Of a stretch of 64,000 nt of DNA, positions 12,189 to 25,244 are shown in pieces. Source of the DNA: Notolepis coatsorum (taxonomy: Eukaryota > Chordata > Actinopteri > Aulopiformes > Paralepididae); assembly GCA_963971535.1 (NCBI GenBank), contig OZ020594.1, positions 115,603,127 through 115,667,126 on the forward strand, read 5' to 3'. Numbering within the stretch: position 1 is the first letter of the stretch; each line of letters opens with the position of its first letter. The translations under genes were made by a program, and so were the position numbers. The notes beneath the pieces were generated by a model that saw only the letters and a program-made list of their open reading frames with translations, did not search any database and was not told where the DNA came from.

Positions 12189-13112
12189 AGGGCTGGTTTA
12201 GGTTGGACTGAGTTGGGCAGTGAAAGAACCAAGCATTTCACTGTAATGTAATAGCTAAATAAAACAACTTGAACTTGACTTGTTACATTTGCACTCTGGT
12301 TGTATGCCAAATGTATTCTGGTTGTACTGTACTTGTGCTGTAAGATGACAATACATTGGAACTGAATCGACAACGCTAGGGGTTCAGCAGGTGTATTCTG
12401 AATGCCAAATATGACAACATCACCGTTGTGAAGGGCATATGGGCGAGTGGTGATATGGGGGGAAACTCGGTAATAATAAAATGTCACTCGGCTGCATTTA
12501 AGCAAAGCCGCTCAGTATAGTCCACTATGTTGAATGCGCGTTATGGTAGCTTGTTACATGCTAGGTAGCTAGCCGGCTAATGCTGGTCATTCTCATCCGA
12601 CTCGAAGGAGACGCGTCGCGTGCTGTTGTTCGCCCCCATGTCAGACCGCACTGATATCCGAAAGCGACGACTCTACATGCAATTATTTTCATCCACTGAT
12701 GTGTTTTTGTAAGTTTGTCTACGTTGTCAAGCCGGCTGCCGGTGGCAGGAGTTTGTAGGTCTGCGCGCAGTGGTCTGTCCACTTCCGCTAGATGGGCGGC
12801 GTCTTCTAGAAAACGAGTGTTCATTGGAGGAGCTTAGAGCGCATCTGTACAACGATGATGTTCATTGGTTATGGTCTGATTATTATGTGGCGCAAATGGG
12901 AGGAATCAAGGGGGGAGTCAGAGTTCGGTTTGTGCCAGTGAGCGAATCAGCAGATTGCAGAATGATTTTTTTGTTTTTGTAATTACTAGTACTCGCCAGA
13001 CTGGCGAGTGCTCTTCATAAATTACTCGCCAAACGTAAAAAATACTCGCAATTGGCGAGTAAAGTGGCCTAATTTCCTCCCCTGCTATATACACAGGTAT
13101 ACAGTGAGGTAC

Positions 13113-13345
13113 AGTGGGCTAAGTAGTGTTTTGATTCAGTAGTCTGACAGCTGAGAGGAAGAAACTATTTGTGGTCCTGTTGGTTCTGCCTGGGAGGCTG
13201 CGAGTACCCCGCAGGCGGGTGAACACACAGTCCATTGTTGGGGTGAGAAGCATCTCTGATGATGTTCCGTGCTCTCCGTGAGAACCGCTTCTCGTAGACT
13301 GATGAGATGGGGGGGGGGGGGGGGGGGGCAGTGGGGTCTTGTGAC
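13113..13345 (-). pseudogene. L2-clade LINE ORF C-terminus, broken
   Basis: Minus-strand frames spell ENRFF-like starts, then RRARNIIRDASHPNNGL, TRLRGTRSLPGRTNRTTNSF and FLSAVRLLNQN. This is the same C-terminal block seen in the L2 ORFs ([14 protein letters not shown]...AIRLLNEQ) but from a diverged subfamily. It is frameshifted, and a G tract at 13309-13328 follows. A fossil copy. Confidence 0.7.
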
Positions 13346-13616
13346 GTGAATGCATAGGGGAATAGGAGCGAGTGTTTTAATGCAACTAATCTCCATTTAG
13401 ATGCAAATGCAAATACATCAGAATTGTCATTTAGAAATGAGATTGCATAGATGACATGTATGAATCGAGATTGCGTTTTTATCGTGCAGCCCATTTTGCA
13501 ATTGAATATTTCAAAATGTTTTACTAGTATCCTCAGGTCACATGGGTAGTTGCCTCTTTGACACCATCGACACCTAACTTAATAGCCATAATAGGAGATG
13601 AGCCATGAAGTAAATT

Positions 13617-14080
13617 TATGTCGGCCGGGTAGTGCAGCGGATTAAGCGTCTGTCTACCACCACAGAGACAGTGGGATCGAATCCAGCTGTGGTGCTTCCG
13701 GGTTGGCCGACCGTCCATACTAGCACAATTGGCAGTGTTAGCGGGTGGGAAGCCGGCGAGGGTGGGTCCTGGTCATTGTAAACAGCGACTCCTACAGTTC
13801 GGCCGGGGCGCCTGCACAGCAAGGGAAGGATCTAGGAAAGGTAGTGTGTTCCTTCCACACGTTACTCTCCCCCAGTGAGAGTCCGCGCTGCCAGGTGAAA
13901 AGAAGCGGTGGGCTGGTTACACATGTGTCGGAGGAAGCATGTGATCCGCCCTCCCGGACAGACGGTAGGGGGTATAGTGCGCAACGACCAGGAAGGGGAT
14001 TGGGAATTGGCATAACGACAAACATTGGGATGGAGAAAAATGGAAAAAGAAGGAGGAAAAAGATTATATATAAAATAAAA
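13617..14080 (+). mobile_element. tRNA-derived SINE-like repeat
   Basis: The head has an A-box-like GGGTAGTGCAGCGG and a B-box-like GGGATCGAATCC about 50 bp later, the spacing of a pol III internal promoter. The body is GC-rich and unique within the window, and it ends in an A-rich tail with ATAAAATAAAATAAAA. Longer than most tRNA SINEs, so it may be a composite. Confidence 0.55.
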
Positions 14081-14110
14081 TAAAAGCCCACTGTACCTGA
14101 GTAGGGTGAG

Positions 14111-15121
14111 TAGAGCTGCCGCGGTATTGATTATTTCCTTACCGCACAAATTTGCAAAATATTTCCTACCGCCGCGGTTATTACCGCATGCACACAAAAA
14201 AAAAAAAAAAAAAGTTTGAATGCATTTTTTTTAGTAGTAGTCTACTCTTTATAGCATATAGCCTGCCTCTAGTCTAAATGTCTATTTTTAGAGGATGACT
14301 TTGCAGCATGAATATTGTTTGGGATTCGGCAAGCACGCATTAGTTATTGAAAGTGAAACACGGATTCGAAGTTTCCCATCTGGTCGTGCGCCGTTCACTC
14401 GGTGTCGCGGGCAGGGGTGGTTACCCCTAACCCCCCCGACCCTTTCTTATTATTATTACTATAAAGTTACTACTTTATAATAAAGGCATTCGTTTTGTGG
14501 CATTAACATTATATAGTTATACGTTCAATAACATCAGCGTATTTACCGGACAATAGCAAGGCAAGCAATACTCTATTCATATCTCAGTTCCTTTCTTTGC
14601 TCAGAGCGTGCTGAGTTGTCCCATTCTGCGGTCTGTTAATAAAGTTTTCAATCAGACAAGTGTATAGAACGAAGGGCTTTTATTATAACATTCGTTGCAG
14701 ACAGTAAAATCATTATGTCTCGTTTAGTACTCCTGAGGAGCGATGATAGTCCACTCCGGCGGAGAGTTAAAGCTAACGTTATTAGCCGTGTTGTGATGAT
14801 CTGACATTCAGGAAGTAAAAACCTAATACGCGCTTGCCGATTGGTGGTAACACACTGCATGACGCTACAACGTGTGACGCGTCTCTCTTCTGACCAATCA
14901 GTGGTCTGCAATGTTTCACGTGACTTTTCTGGTACCCAATAGGGTCGCTTGGAACCTCGATAGATGAGTAGGGTATATCTGCAGAGCCGCAAGCCCAACG
15001 AGAGGAGGGTAATTTATTATTATTATTATAAAAAACAGCGGTGACGCGGTATTCAGCCTACTCTGCGGTGGCCGTGATGTAACAGCGATACCGCGGTAAT
15101 GCGGTAATCGCGGCAGCTCTA
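14111..15121. mobile_element. hAT element, TAGAGCTGCCGCGG family
   Basis: Termini are TAGAGCTGCCGCGGTATT and CGCGGCAGCTCTA, flanked by the 8-bp TSD AGGGTGAG at 14103-14110 and 15122-15129. A second copy lies at 16319-17308. Around 14524 the interior carries ACGTTCAATAACATC uninterrupted, the empty site of a hAT inserted in a paralogous sequence at 15743. Confidence 0.92.
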
Positions 15122-15196
15122 AGGGTGAGTAACCTACATGCCATTACTGCTTTTTATCTATTGACTCATTATAGCTACTTTATTATCTTGAAATAA

Positions 15197-15395
15197 TATA
15201 ACGGCAAACGGGTGCTATTTGCAGATTTTAGCTCTGCTAAAATTCACCCTATAATTCACCCTCACCTGCTTGTTCAGAAGCTTATGAGTTTGGGGATAAA
15301 CCCCTCAATAATCAAATGGTTCTATTCTCCTCTTACCAACAGGACACAACAAGTCAAGGTGAATGACTGTGGCACACTCTCGTCAAATTCAAGGT
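15197..15395 (+). pseudogene. LINE reverse-transcriptase fragment
   Basis: Encodes RT motif A remains (FADFSSA, then HPHLLVQKLMS) and the following GINPSIIKWFYSPLTNRTQQ segment of an L2/CR1-like LINE. It breaks off after a few codons. The same region, with motif B preserved, is present in pieces at 19405-22470. Confidence 0.75.
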
Positions 15396-15742
15396 GCGGT
15401 GAACTTTTTTTTTATGTTGTGGGACTTGTACAGCACTTCAACTTTGTCAGTGCTGTAAAGTTTAAACCTTTTTAAATCTTAGACAAATGAAACACTTTGC
15501 TTTAGGGCTGGGCGATATGACGATATTATATAAATATCGGGTACAGTTAACGATACACTTTTTTAACGTATCGTGGATATCGTGATGTTTTGCCCAAGAG
15601 GATTGTGTCGCGTCAATCTGGTCCACACGTTCAAACTTTTGAACAACGCCGCCCCCACACACACTACTGCATCAAAGTTACTACTTATGATTAACAAACG
15701 CATTCGTTTTGTGGCATTAACGTTATATAGTTACACGTTCAA

Positions 15743-16132
15743 TAGGGATGGGTACCTTTCACATTTGAACTGATACCGGTACCGGTACCTGTGAATCGAT
15801 ACCGGTACCCAACGGTACCTTTTTTCTGTACTTTAGTCTCAAGAAATTTAATTTACCTACCTCAGTCGTAAAAAAAAAATCCAAACTTCAAATAACTACA
15901 ATTTAGACAGTTTTCGGCTTGTCATTGCTCCGACTGCTTTGTTGTTGAATCAAGTCAAATCCTAGGTAAGCATATATTGTGCGTGTGAACGTTGACATGA
16001 AAAGAAAAAAGTAAAAAAAAAAAAAAATCATTTTTTTTTTTTCTTTCGGTTTCTCACTTGATTCGATACTCGGTAGTACCGACGTGTTTCGGTTCGGTAC
16101 CTCAAAAGTACCGAATTCGGTACCCATCCCTA
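15743..16132. mobile_element. hAT MITE, TAGGGATGGGTACC family
   Basis: Termini are TAGGGATGGGTACC and GGTACCCATCCCTA, flanked by the 8-bp TSD ACGTTCAA at 15735-15742 and 16133-16140. The empty site is seen in the paralogue near 14524. Confidence 0.93.
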
Positions 16133-16318
16133 ACGTTCAATAACATCAGCGTATTTACCCGAACATAGCAACGTCCGAGGACGACATAGATAGCAAGCAT
16201 TACTCATTCATATCTCAGCCCGTGCCGAGTTGTGCCCATTCTGCGGTCTGTTAATAAAGTTTTCAATCAGACAGATGTATGGAAAGGCTTTTATTATAAC
16301 ATTCGTTGCAGTAAAATC

Positions 16319-17308
16319 TAGAGCTGCCGCGATAACCGCATTACCGCGGTATCGCTGTTGCATCACGCTCACCGCAGAGTTAGGCTGAATACCGCGTTAC
16401 CGCTGTTTTTTATCATAATAATAAAGTTGGCTTGCGGCTTTGCAGATATACCCTACTCGGTTCCAAGCGACCCTATTGGGTAGAAGTGGTACCAGAAAAG
16501 TCATGTGAAACATTGCAGACCACTGACTGGTCAGAAGAGAGACGCGTCACAGTTTGGAGGCTCTGAACAAAAACAGAACGCCGCCATCTTTACTGCCTCG
16601 CTAAGGATGCATTTCATTCAGGATTTGTTTGCGACAGAACCAAGTGCAATAAACAAAAAATAATGGATTCACTGTGTATTCTGCCTTATTTATTGACGAA
16701 ACAAAACCGACATCAACCCAATTTACCACCGAGCGGAGAGTTTAGTGTCACAACAAGATCGCTGATGTCGTTTGTTGTTGTTATTAGCCTAATACTACCG
16801 TCAGCCGATATACACGAGAGGTAACGTTAAACCCGGGTTGCTTGGTAGAATACACAATGAGAGGTAACGTTAGCTTTGGCAGAATAGACGCAACGAGAGT
16901 ATGGTTAATGTTGTTATTGATTGATTGATTGATTTAAACTGTGTTAAACTCTGGCTTGCTGCAAGCCCTCGGACATGGCTAATTGGCTATGCCCACGGAG
17001 CTTTCAGTGTACACAAGCGAGCGGCACCGCCTGCATCCCCACACGGAGACAAACGGAGTAGTACCTGGCTGCAGTGGAAAAGGAACGAAGTACCAGGTGC
17101 CTAAAGCGGGTCGAGTCGAGTAGGTACTATGCAGTGGAAAAGCGCCATTAGACTAGAGGCAGGCTATAAGAGTAGACTACTAAAAAAAAAAAAATGCATT
17201 CAAACTTTTTTTTTTTTTTTGTGCGCACTGTGCGGTAATAACCGCGGCGGTAGGAAATATTTCGCAAATTTGTGCGGTAAGGAAAATATCAATACCGCGG
17301 CAGCTCTA
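16319..17308. mobile_element. hAT element, TAGAGCTGCCGCGG family
   Basis: Termini match the copy at 14111-15121. The 8-bp TSD is GTAAAATC at 16311-16318 and 17309-17316. No coding region recognised. Confidence 0.92.
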
Positions 17309-17542
17309 GTAAAATCATTATGCCTCGTTTAGTCATGCTGCGGTGTGCTGGTAATCTGACTCGTCGACCGCGGGGAGCTACCGTTGTTGTTGAGCTCTCG
17401 TCAAAATCAATGGAGGACTTTCTGGAAAGTAAAAAACGAATAGCGCTTGCCGATTGGTGCTAAGAACAGCAGGGCGGGTGCAAGCGGTGTGACGTAATTG
17501 GCAGACTCGACTGTCAATCAAAATGATTCTGTTGCCGGCTGA

Positions 17543-17619
17543 ATGATTGAATGAATGAGAACTTTATTAACAGATTGCAGAATGGGTACAATACAGTACA
17601 GCTCAATACAACAACAGTG
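17543..17619 (-). mobile_element. LINE 3' tail, split by MITE
   Basis: Minus-strand tail of the GGGGGACCC LINE family. It continues at 18270-18360 after the MITE at 17628-18261. Confidence 0.75.
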
Positions 17620-17627
17620 GACTGGAG

Positions 17628-18261
17628 TAGAGCCATATGGAATCCGCGATCACGGAATCGCGGACGGAATCGCGGAATTGAGCAATAAAAATGGGAATCC
17701 ACTATAATTTTTTTTTTTTTTTTTTTTTTACCTTTTTTTATGTTGTGGGACTTGTACAGCATTTTGTTCAACTTTGTCAGTGCTGTAAAGTTTAAACCTT
17801 TTAAAATCTTAGACAAACACTTTGCTTTCATGAAATATTGTAAGCCGTCATTTGAGGCTTTATAAAAGCAGCACAATGAACACAAATCTGTCAGTGCCGA
17901 GTCCGACCTCATCTTAAATAACAAACAGCATTGCTTGTTGTAGTTAACAAAGAGAGGCAGAGTTGATTTAGCAAAAATATATATAATTTTAAAAAATTAT
18001 CAAATTTTATTTTCATATTCGAATCCCATGCCCATCGAACAAAGCTTCAAAGTATTTAAGATGGCCCTATTAAATGGACTGTTATATCTTATTAAATTGT
18101 GGACATTTATTCATTCCCACTTATTAGACACTATTCCTGATGGTAAAATGAGCGTACAAAGCAAAATACAGAATTCTGAAATATTAAAACGGAAAAAACG
18201 GAATTTGGAAAAAAATAAAATGGAATTTGGAAAAAAATAAAACGGATTTCATATGGCTCTA
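17628..18261. mobile_element. hAT MITE, TAGAGCCATATG family
   Basis: Termini are TAGAGCCATATGGAAT and ATTTCATATGGCTCTA, flanked by the 8-bp TSD GACTGGAG at 17620-17627 and 18262-18269. The uninterrupted target, in reverse orientation, is present at 43940-43965. Confidence 0.9.
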
Positions 18262-18377
18262 GACTGGAGGATGAAGACCAGAAAAAGACTTTCGGCTTTT
18301 TTACATAAGGGTCCTCTATTTTCAATTCATCAAAACATTTAGAGACATACAAATATTCAGTAGTTTCATTAAAATGC

Positions 18378-18394
<17 letters not shown>

Positions 18395-18417
<23 letters not shown>

Positions 18418-18545
18418 TAAAACTTTATTAACATATTGCAGAATGGGTACAGTACAGCTCAATACATACAATTGTTAAGGGGATGCAGACCAGAGAAAGA
18501 CTTTCGTCTTGTTTACATCAGGGTCCCCTTTTTCAATTCATCATA
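18395..18545 (-). mobile_element. LINE 3' tail, GGGGGACCC family
   Basis: Begins with (TGAT)n and AAACTTTATTAACA and runs to CCCCTTTTTCAATTCAT on the + strand. The element is on the minus strand. Confidence 0.8.
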
Positions 18546-18830
18546 TTTCATATCTAAATCATATAATATCTCATTGCTAAATATATGCAATATATAATCT
18601 AATAATCCAATCATCTAAACCTAATATATAATATAAAAATGCTAAATGCATGGGTATTTTATTTTGTCTTTAATGTTAGCTTGCAAACTCAAATACTGTC
18701 TTGGTAAGCCTCATAATGATTTGTTTGTGGAAAAAAAGAAAAACATTGTGATGTGTATTGTGTATCGCCGAAAGGTCAGAAAATATCGTGATATCATATT
18801 TAGGCCATATCGCCCAGCCCTACTTTGCTT

Positions 18831-19066
18831 TCATGAAATATTGTAAGCCGTCATTTGAGGCTTTATAAAAGCAGCACAATGAACACAAATCTGTCAGTGC
18901 CGAGTCCGACCTCATCTTAAATAACAAACAGCATTGCTTGTTGTAGTTAACAAAGAGAGGCAGAGTTGATTTTGCACCAAAATATATACATTCGAATTTT
19001 ATTTTCATATTCGAATCCCATGCCCATCGAACGAAGCTTCGAAGTATTTAAGACAGCCCTAGAAAT
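18831..19066. mobile_element. hAT MITE terminal region
   Basis: Ends GAAGTATTTAAGACAGCCCTA, inverted TAGGGCTGTC, a hAT-like terminus with ATTCGAAT motifs. A diverged paralogue without the inserted composite element is at 17741-18066. The stretch 19067-19404 holds no recognised gene. Confidence 0.5.
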
Positions 19067-19908
19067 TACAGTGTGGCAGTAATGGGAAAAGGGTGCTAGC
19101 TCGCCATCAATCAGTAACTTGCCACAAGACTTGCATTCGCTCTCTCCAGCACACAGCCTCCCTGCCTGGCACAACAACCACAACAGTAGGGTCTATAGTC
19201 ACAGTCAGGACAGTAGGCTCTACAAGTAGGCTCCCTTAAAACGCTAACGCTATTAAAAAAAAAAAATAATACAGTGGGTGTTAAAATAAGAATATGACTT
19301 GGCCTGAAAAAAAGTCAGTCAGGAGATTTCTTTTTGATTTAATCCCTGAGCCTACATGCCATTACTGCTTCTTATCTATTGACTCATTATAGCTACTTTA
19401 TTATCTTGAAATAATATAACGGCGAACGGGTGCTATTTGCAGATTTTAGCTCTGCGTTTGATATTGTTCATCCTCACCTGCTTGTCCAGAAGCTTATGAG
19501 TATGAAGAGTGAAGAGTATGGGGCAGGGTTAAAAAAAAATTAAAATCCAGTGCTTTTTTTGCCCCCCTTAATTGATTATCGGGGGCTTTTTTTTATTTTG
19601 TGGGCACAGAATTTTTATGATGAAAATTAACAAAGATTATAAAACATTGTTGACGCTTTTTTTTACAGTCTCATCCCTATGTTTGATAACGTAATGTTAA
19701 TGTCTCCATATATAGGGCTCTACGCTAACCTTTTTCCCAAGGAGCACATGTGCTCCTAAATAAAATTTTAATAAAAAATATCTGCCGATAAATCTAAATT
19801 TAGGAGCACACAAAGAAATTTAGGAGCACAGTAAAAAATGTTCAAGTAACACAGTTTATTAACAAACTATTTATTACATGCATATTATACTGTGCGTGTG
19901 CATAGTGC

Positions 19909-21168
19909 TAGGGATGGGCGTGAGTAATCGATTACTTGTAGCTATGAGAAAAATGGGGGGGGAATCGAAATTATTAATATTTTATGAAAAAAAGGTAATT
20001 TTTTATTTATTTTACATATTTTTTCACTATATAAGTGTTTGTTGGTTTCCATAACACTTTGGGTGCCGGGAAACGCTTTACAGCGTCATTCCCGGCCATG
20101 CTCAAGTTGCAGAAGGACGCTTTACAGCGTCTTTAATATCAATATTTCAAAAATCTGTGATCGGATTCATATTTCCCCTCCGCTGGCCTGAGATCCACCA
20201 GGAGGACCCACTGAGCTCTCTGGCGGTTCAGGAGCGCCATCTGGTGGCCGATCGGCGCAATCGCCAAACAGGAAGTGCTGTGGAGGTTGTGCTGGTCGAC
20301 CATATTACTTCCGGGCACTCTGTTTGGCTGCCGGCACTCTGGCTCGTCACAATATATAGCGATCCATTGCCAATAACTCGATAAACAACATGATTTGGAC
20401 GTATATAGTATTATACAAGCTGGAAATGGTTCATCAGGATAAACATCCCATAATCGAAAACGGTCTACACCACGCTGATCGTCCAACGGCGCGAGGAAGA
20501 TCCGGTAAGATTCAGCGTTATTTTTGAACGTGTTCCATATAAACTGTTATGATGAACATATGACCCACACTAGATGAATGATATAACGCTGCCCACGGAA
20601 TTATAAACGATCCCCCGCCCATCCGGTCATCATCAGATCATACGTAGATCATTCTAGAAGTACGTCCAATTGACATTTTTTATATCTCCCCGATTGCCAT
20701 CAAACTGTATTTCATCATCAATATAATGCATTTGGGGCTATAGATCACGTTCTGGAGAAAGCTGCAGAAAGAGATGAAAACATACTTATACATTAGACTA
20801 TTCATTACTATGAATATGTGAATGAAAAAGTTTAACGTTGCTACACAATGAACAATACATATAGGACTTTGAATGGGCCCTAATAATGGCAATGTAGCAA
20901 TAGAATTTAAAAAGTTATAGCCCTGCAAAGAAGGGGTACTTCTCCATAGACAAATAGAGCTGGCAATCTATGGTATATCATGAATTTAACCCATGGCACC
21001 CAAAGTGTTAAACATATACGTGAATGAACAAAAATAAGTAAAATTAAAAAAATATATATATACATTTTATTTTTTAAAGTTTCTTTTCCCTTTTCGAGTA
21101 ATACACGATCACTCGAGTATAGCATGTGATCAATCGATCTGGATTTTTCTTTAAAATGCCCATACCTA
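19909..21168. mobile_element. hAT-like element, TAGGGATGGGCG family (nested)
   Basis: TAGGGATGGGCGTGAG at the left and ATGCCCATACCTA at the right form an imperfect inverted repeat. GTGCATA occurs near both ends but is offset by about 3 bp on the left, so the TSD is uncertain. It contains a TTAA element. Confidence 0.6.
20051..21012. mobile_element. TTAA-target element, CACTTTG family
   Basis: TAACACTTTGGGTGCC at the left and GGCACCCAAAGTGTTAA at the right are inverted repeats bounded by (A/T)TAA. The TTAA target fits piggyBac or Kolobok-type transposons. The interior motif GCAGGGCTATAACTTTTT matches, in one orientation or the other, the elements at 32714, 36600 and 48187. Non-coding. Confidence 0.75.
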
Positions 21169-21656
21169 GTGCATACTAAGGGCTAAACATCTGTGCAAAG
21201 TGTCGGGGGCTTTTCTTGCCCCCCTTAACTGATTTTCGAGGGCATTTGTTAAATTTTCGAGGGCATTTTGCCCTAAGCCCCCCTTAATTTCAAACCCTGG
21301 GGATAAACCCCTCAATAATCAAATGGTTCTATTCTCTTCTTATCAACAGGACACAACAAGTCAAGGTGAATGACACACTCTCTGAGGTCAAATTCTGCAG
21401 CACCGGGGTGCCTCAAGGTGCGGTGAGCTCCCCTCTTCTATTTACACTGTACACCAATGAGTGTAGCAGCAGTCAGCCTAACAATCATGTCCTGAAACTT
21501 TCAGACGACACACTTATTCTAAGCCTATTGAAGGCTGGCGACTGCCCCTCTACTTACTTTAAAGAGATCGACTCCTTTCAGGTCTGGTGTGGGAGACATC
21601 ATCTCATCTCAATACCACCAAAACCAAAGAGATGATCTATGACCCCAGAGAAGTGA

Positions 21657-22016
21657 GAGTACATTTACATTTACATTTAGTCATTTAGCTGACGCTTTTA
21701 TCCAAAGCGACTTACAAGTTCTGTACGACAAGCCATCAGGAAGGGCACAACTCTATCAGCTGAGCAACAATGTTCATCAAAGTGTTGAGTGCTACAGTGT
21801 AGGTTAGTTTATTAGGACAAGTGCATGACAGTACGGTTAGTTAGGGTTAGATATTTTTTTTTTTTTTTTTTATTCAGATAATGGTTGAAGAAGTGCGTCT
21901 TTAGTCGACGGCGAAAGATTGGACGTGATTCGGCTGTCCTAACTGGGGTGGGTAGTTCATTCCACCATTGTGGGGCAAGGACTGAGAATAGGCGAGTACA
22001 TGACCCTGTGGTAATT
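21657..22016 (-). mobile_element. 5'-truncated LINE (minus strand) inserted in another LINE
   Basis: Minus-strand code for a LINE C-terminus (LAPQWWNELPTPVRTAESR then RRRLKTHFF) is followed by a 3' end TCGCTTTGGATAAAAGCGTC and an (AAATGT)n tail, a common fish LINE 3' end. It interrupts the + strand LINE ORF between a PREV-like and a GDCDIEQV segment. Confidence 0.8.
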
Positions 22017-22805
22017 GGCGACTGTGATATAGAGCAGGTTGCATCATATAAATACCTAGGAATCCACATGGATAATCGACTGAAATGTTATGTACACTTC
22101 CTCCGTAGTCTCAGACTGTTTGGTGTGAGCACAGCGATCATGACCACATTTTATAAAGCTGTCCTAGAAAGCCTGATGAGATGGGGCGTGGTTTGGTACG
22201 CTCACAGTCACAGTACAGTGTAAGTCAAATATTGAAAGGCTAGTGAAAGCAACGATGAAGGTGACCGGAAACACCAAGTATCCGTCACTCCAATATATCT
22301 TCGATAAAGTAGTGGTCAGCCAGGCACAGAATCTTACAGGACCCTTCTCATAATCTTTATCCCGAATATGAAGTTCTTCCCTCAGGGAGACAGTTCAGAG
22401 CAAGTAGATATAACAGCAACCGCTACAAGCTCTCCTTCCTTCCTACATCCATCGCTCTCCTAAATAATAATAGAGGTTGATTCCTTTGAGGTGCCACCTA
22501 ACAGTGGGCTGTCACCTCTTTCTTTCTTGTCCAAGTCTTAATCTGTTGTAATTTAATTCGGGCAGGGTGCAATATGAAGCTTTTTGAAATTAGTTTACCT
22601 ACTAGTGTTGTCACGATACTGGAATTTCGACTTCGATACGATACCTTGAAAAGTATCGATACTTTCGATACTTTCAATACCAAAAAAAATTATAATTTTA
22701 TTTTTATTATAATTTTTTTTTTTTAACAAATTTTGCTTTTTTTGCAGGTTGATTCTCCTCAGCTTCTTTCTCTCTGGTACTATACGAGATGTTTATCTTT
22801 AGATC

Positions 22806-23740
<935 letters not shown>

Positions 23741-23795
23741 TGTGTGCATGGCCGCCTAGTTATAGTTGAAAGTGGGGGTGCATTTTTTTTGAAAT

Positions 23796-23826
<31 letters not shown>

Positions 23827-24000
23827 GACAGGCAAACGGCAGATATTTTTTTCATTTAATGAACCTGTACGTGCAATTTCCTGCAATGTAGAGCCTTCAA
23901 TCTTGACTAATAAAGCTGCTCTTTTCACTATAAAACTCAGTTTTATATTGCAGTATGATAGCCAATTACTATAATAATAATAATATTAAAAAATGGAATT

Positions 24001-24122
24001 AACATATTGCAGAATGGGTACAATATAGTACGGCTCAATACACACAATTGTTAAGGGGATGCAGACCAGAAAAAGACTTTTGTTTTGTTTACATCAGGGT
24101 CCCCCATTTACAATTCATAATG
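24001..24122 (-). mobile_element. LINE 3' tail, GGGGGACCC family
   Basis: Minus-strand copy from AACATATTGCAGAATGGG to TACAATTCAT. The neighbouring stretch 23755-24604 ends in a hAT-like terminus (GTTAATCCGGCCCTG), but its other end is not found. Confidence 0.75.
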
Positions 24123-24604
24123 AATTGTAAGTAAGGGTGCAATTAACACCGTGCAATCCATTATTTGTGGAGCCCGCCCTTTAAGTCTTTGAGCTATTAG
24201 GCTACTAGGGTTCTTACTTTGCGTTTTGGTGTACTGAAAAATGCTCCGATGTCTGTATTCTTTCTTTTTTCTGCCATGTTACCTGGTTGGCTGGACACAC
24301 ACACACACATTTTCATTTCAGGTATTGTACCTTAAGATAATTGAACATCTTGATTTACCGTAAATCCTCAAATATAGGACGGGTCTTCTATTTACCTCAG
24401 CTGCAAAGAGCACCAGGCCTTTATTAGAGAGGCTTATATAAGAGGCAGGCCTTAATTTCTAAAAATGACACTCATGGACATAATCCCTTCATTTTCAGAC
24501 TTTTATTGCATTATTATTATAATAAAAAAAATAAAAAAAAATTAAATTGGGGGGGGGCCCTCGTCACTAAAGGCCCACGGGCCGCGGCCGTCGTTAATCC
24601 GGCC

Positions 24605-25244
24605 CTGCTCGTCTGCCATAGCGAACGGTAAAATTTGCAAATGAAGTCAACGTTATCCAGCTGACGACACCACATATCTAGATATATGACAACGTTAGCT
24701 AGCGGCTAGCACTAAAGCTAACGCCAACCAGAGGGAAACTTTGTTATTATTATTATTGACCAGATGGCATTTCGGACCAGGAAACAATTTTATTGTATTG
24801 CGTGGTAGAAGTTATACCACTCAATAGTAAAGATGATGTCTAACATAATAGTTTGTTCGAACAACTGAACTTACTTAGTGGAAGATCCTGCTGTTGTGAC
24901 AAAGTGTTCACGCTGCCTGCGTATCAGTTTACACCTGGAGGCTGCCTGCAGCGCTGTGAGACTGGAGTGCGCGTCCGCTCTGTCTGCTGGGGGCTGGATC
25001 AAACCATATCGGACAGGGGGGTGTCGCAGTCTTTGGAAACTTAAAAACTTGCTATTAAGTGTCATTGTGTATTATTAATTTGATTGAAATTACGTAGTTA
25101 TGCTTAGATAAGATTTATATATTGGGGGGGGGATATTTATATCATATGATATGATCAAAAAGTGAGGGAGCAAAGAGACAAGCTTGCTCCCCCAAGTTCA
25201 ATAGTCCTGGAGCACATGCATCGTCTGCTCTGTTAAGTGGGCGC
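24605..25244. other. No gene recognised
   Basis: Contains GCTAGC-rich sequence and short open frames around 24853-25078 with no family resemblance or splice support. Probably interior of mobile DNA. Confidence 0.5.

Larger units (their letters stand above)
11468..13084. mobile_element. Non-autonomous hAT element, 1.6 kb
   Basis: Termini are CAGGGGAGGAAACTAA and TTTCCTCCCCTG, flanked by the 8-bp TSD CTATATAC at 11460-11467 and 13085-13092. The right part is rich in ACTCGCCA/TGGCGAGT. Two LINE tails are nested in it. No transposase code is recognisable. Confidence 0.9.
15503..18822. mobile_element. Composite hAT element, 3.3 kb
   Basis: Termini are TAGGGCTGGGCGATAT and ATATCGCCCAGCCCTA, flanked by the 8-bp TSD CTTTGCTT at 15495-15502 and 18823-18830. 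A paralogue of the target at 17800-17830 reads ACACTTTGCTTTCATG with no insertion, an internal empty-site control. At least three further elements are nested inside: 15743-16132, 16319-17308 and 17628-18261. No intact transposase. Confidence 0.92.
19524..21299. mobile_element. hAT-like element with nested insertions
   Basis: CAGGGTT at the left and AACCCTG at the right interrupt a LINE ORF exactly where the related copy at 15282-15320 is continuous. Only GGG is clearly duplicated, so the TSD is not resolved. Subterminal GGGGGC/GCCCCC motifs occur at both ends. Two elements are nested within it. Confidence 0.65.
19405..22470 (+). pseudogene. LINE ORF split by two later insertions
   Basis: Three collinear pieces of one L2/CR1-like RT are present. 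At 19405-19503: FADFSSAFD-type motif A and HPHLLVQKLMS. At 21300-21656: motif B (STGVPQGAVSSPLLFTLY) and a decayed catalytic box, LSDDT. At 22017-22470: the IEQVASYKYLGIHMDNRL and C-terminal segments. The gaps are a hAT-like element at 19524-21299 and a reverse-oriented LINE end at 21657-22016. The catalytic Y/FADD is degenerate and stops are present. Confidence 0.8.

Noticed and set aside
13745..14197. Overlapping ORFs of 99-112 codons on both strands
   Set aside because: They lie in the GC-rich SINE-like repeat and its flank, with no motif or splice support.
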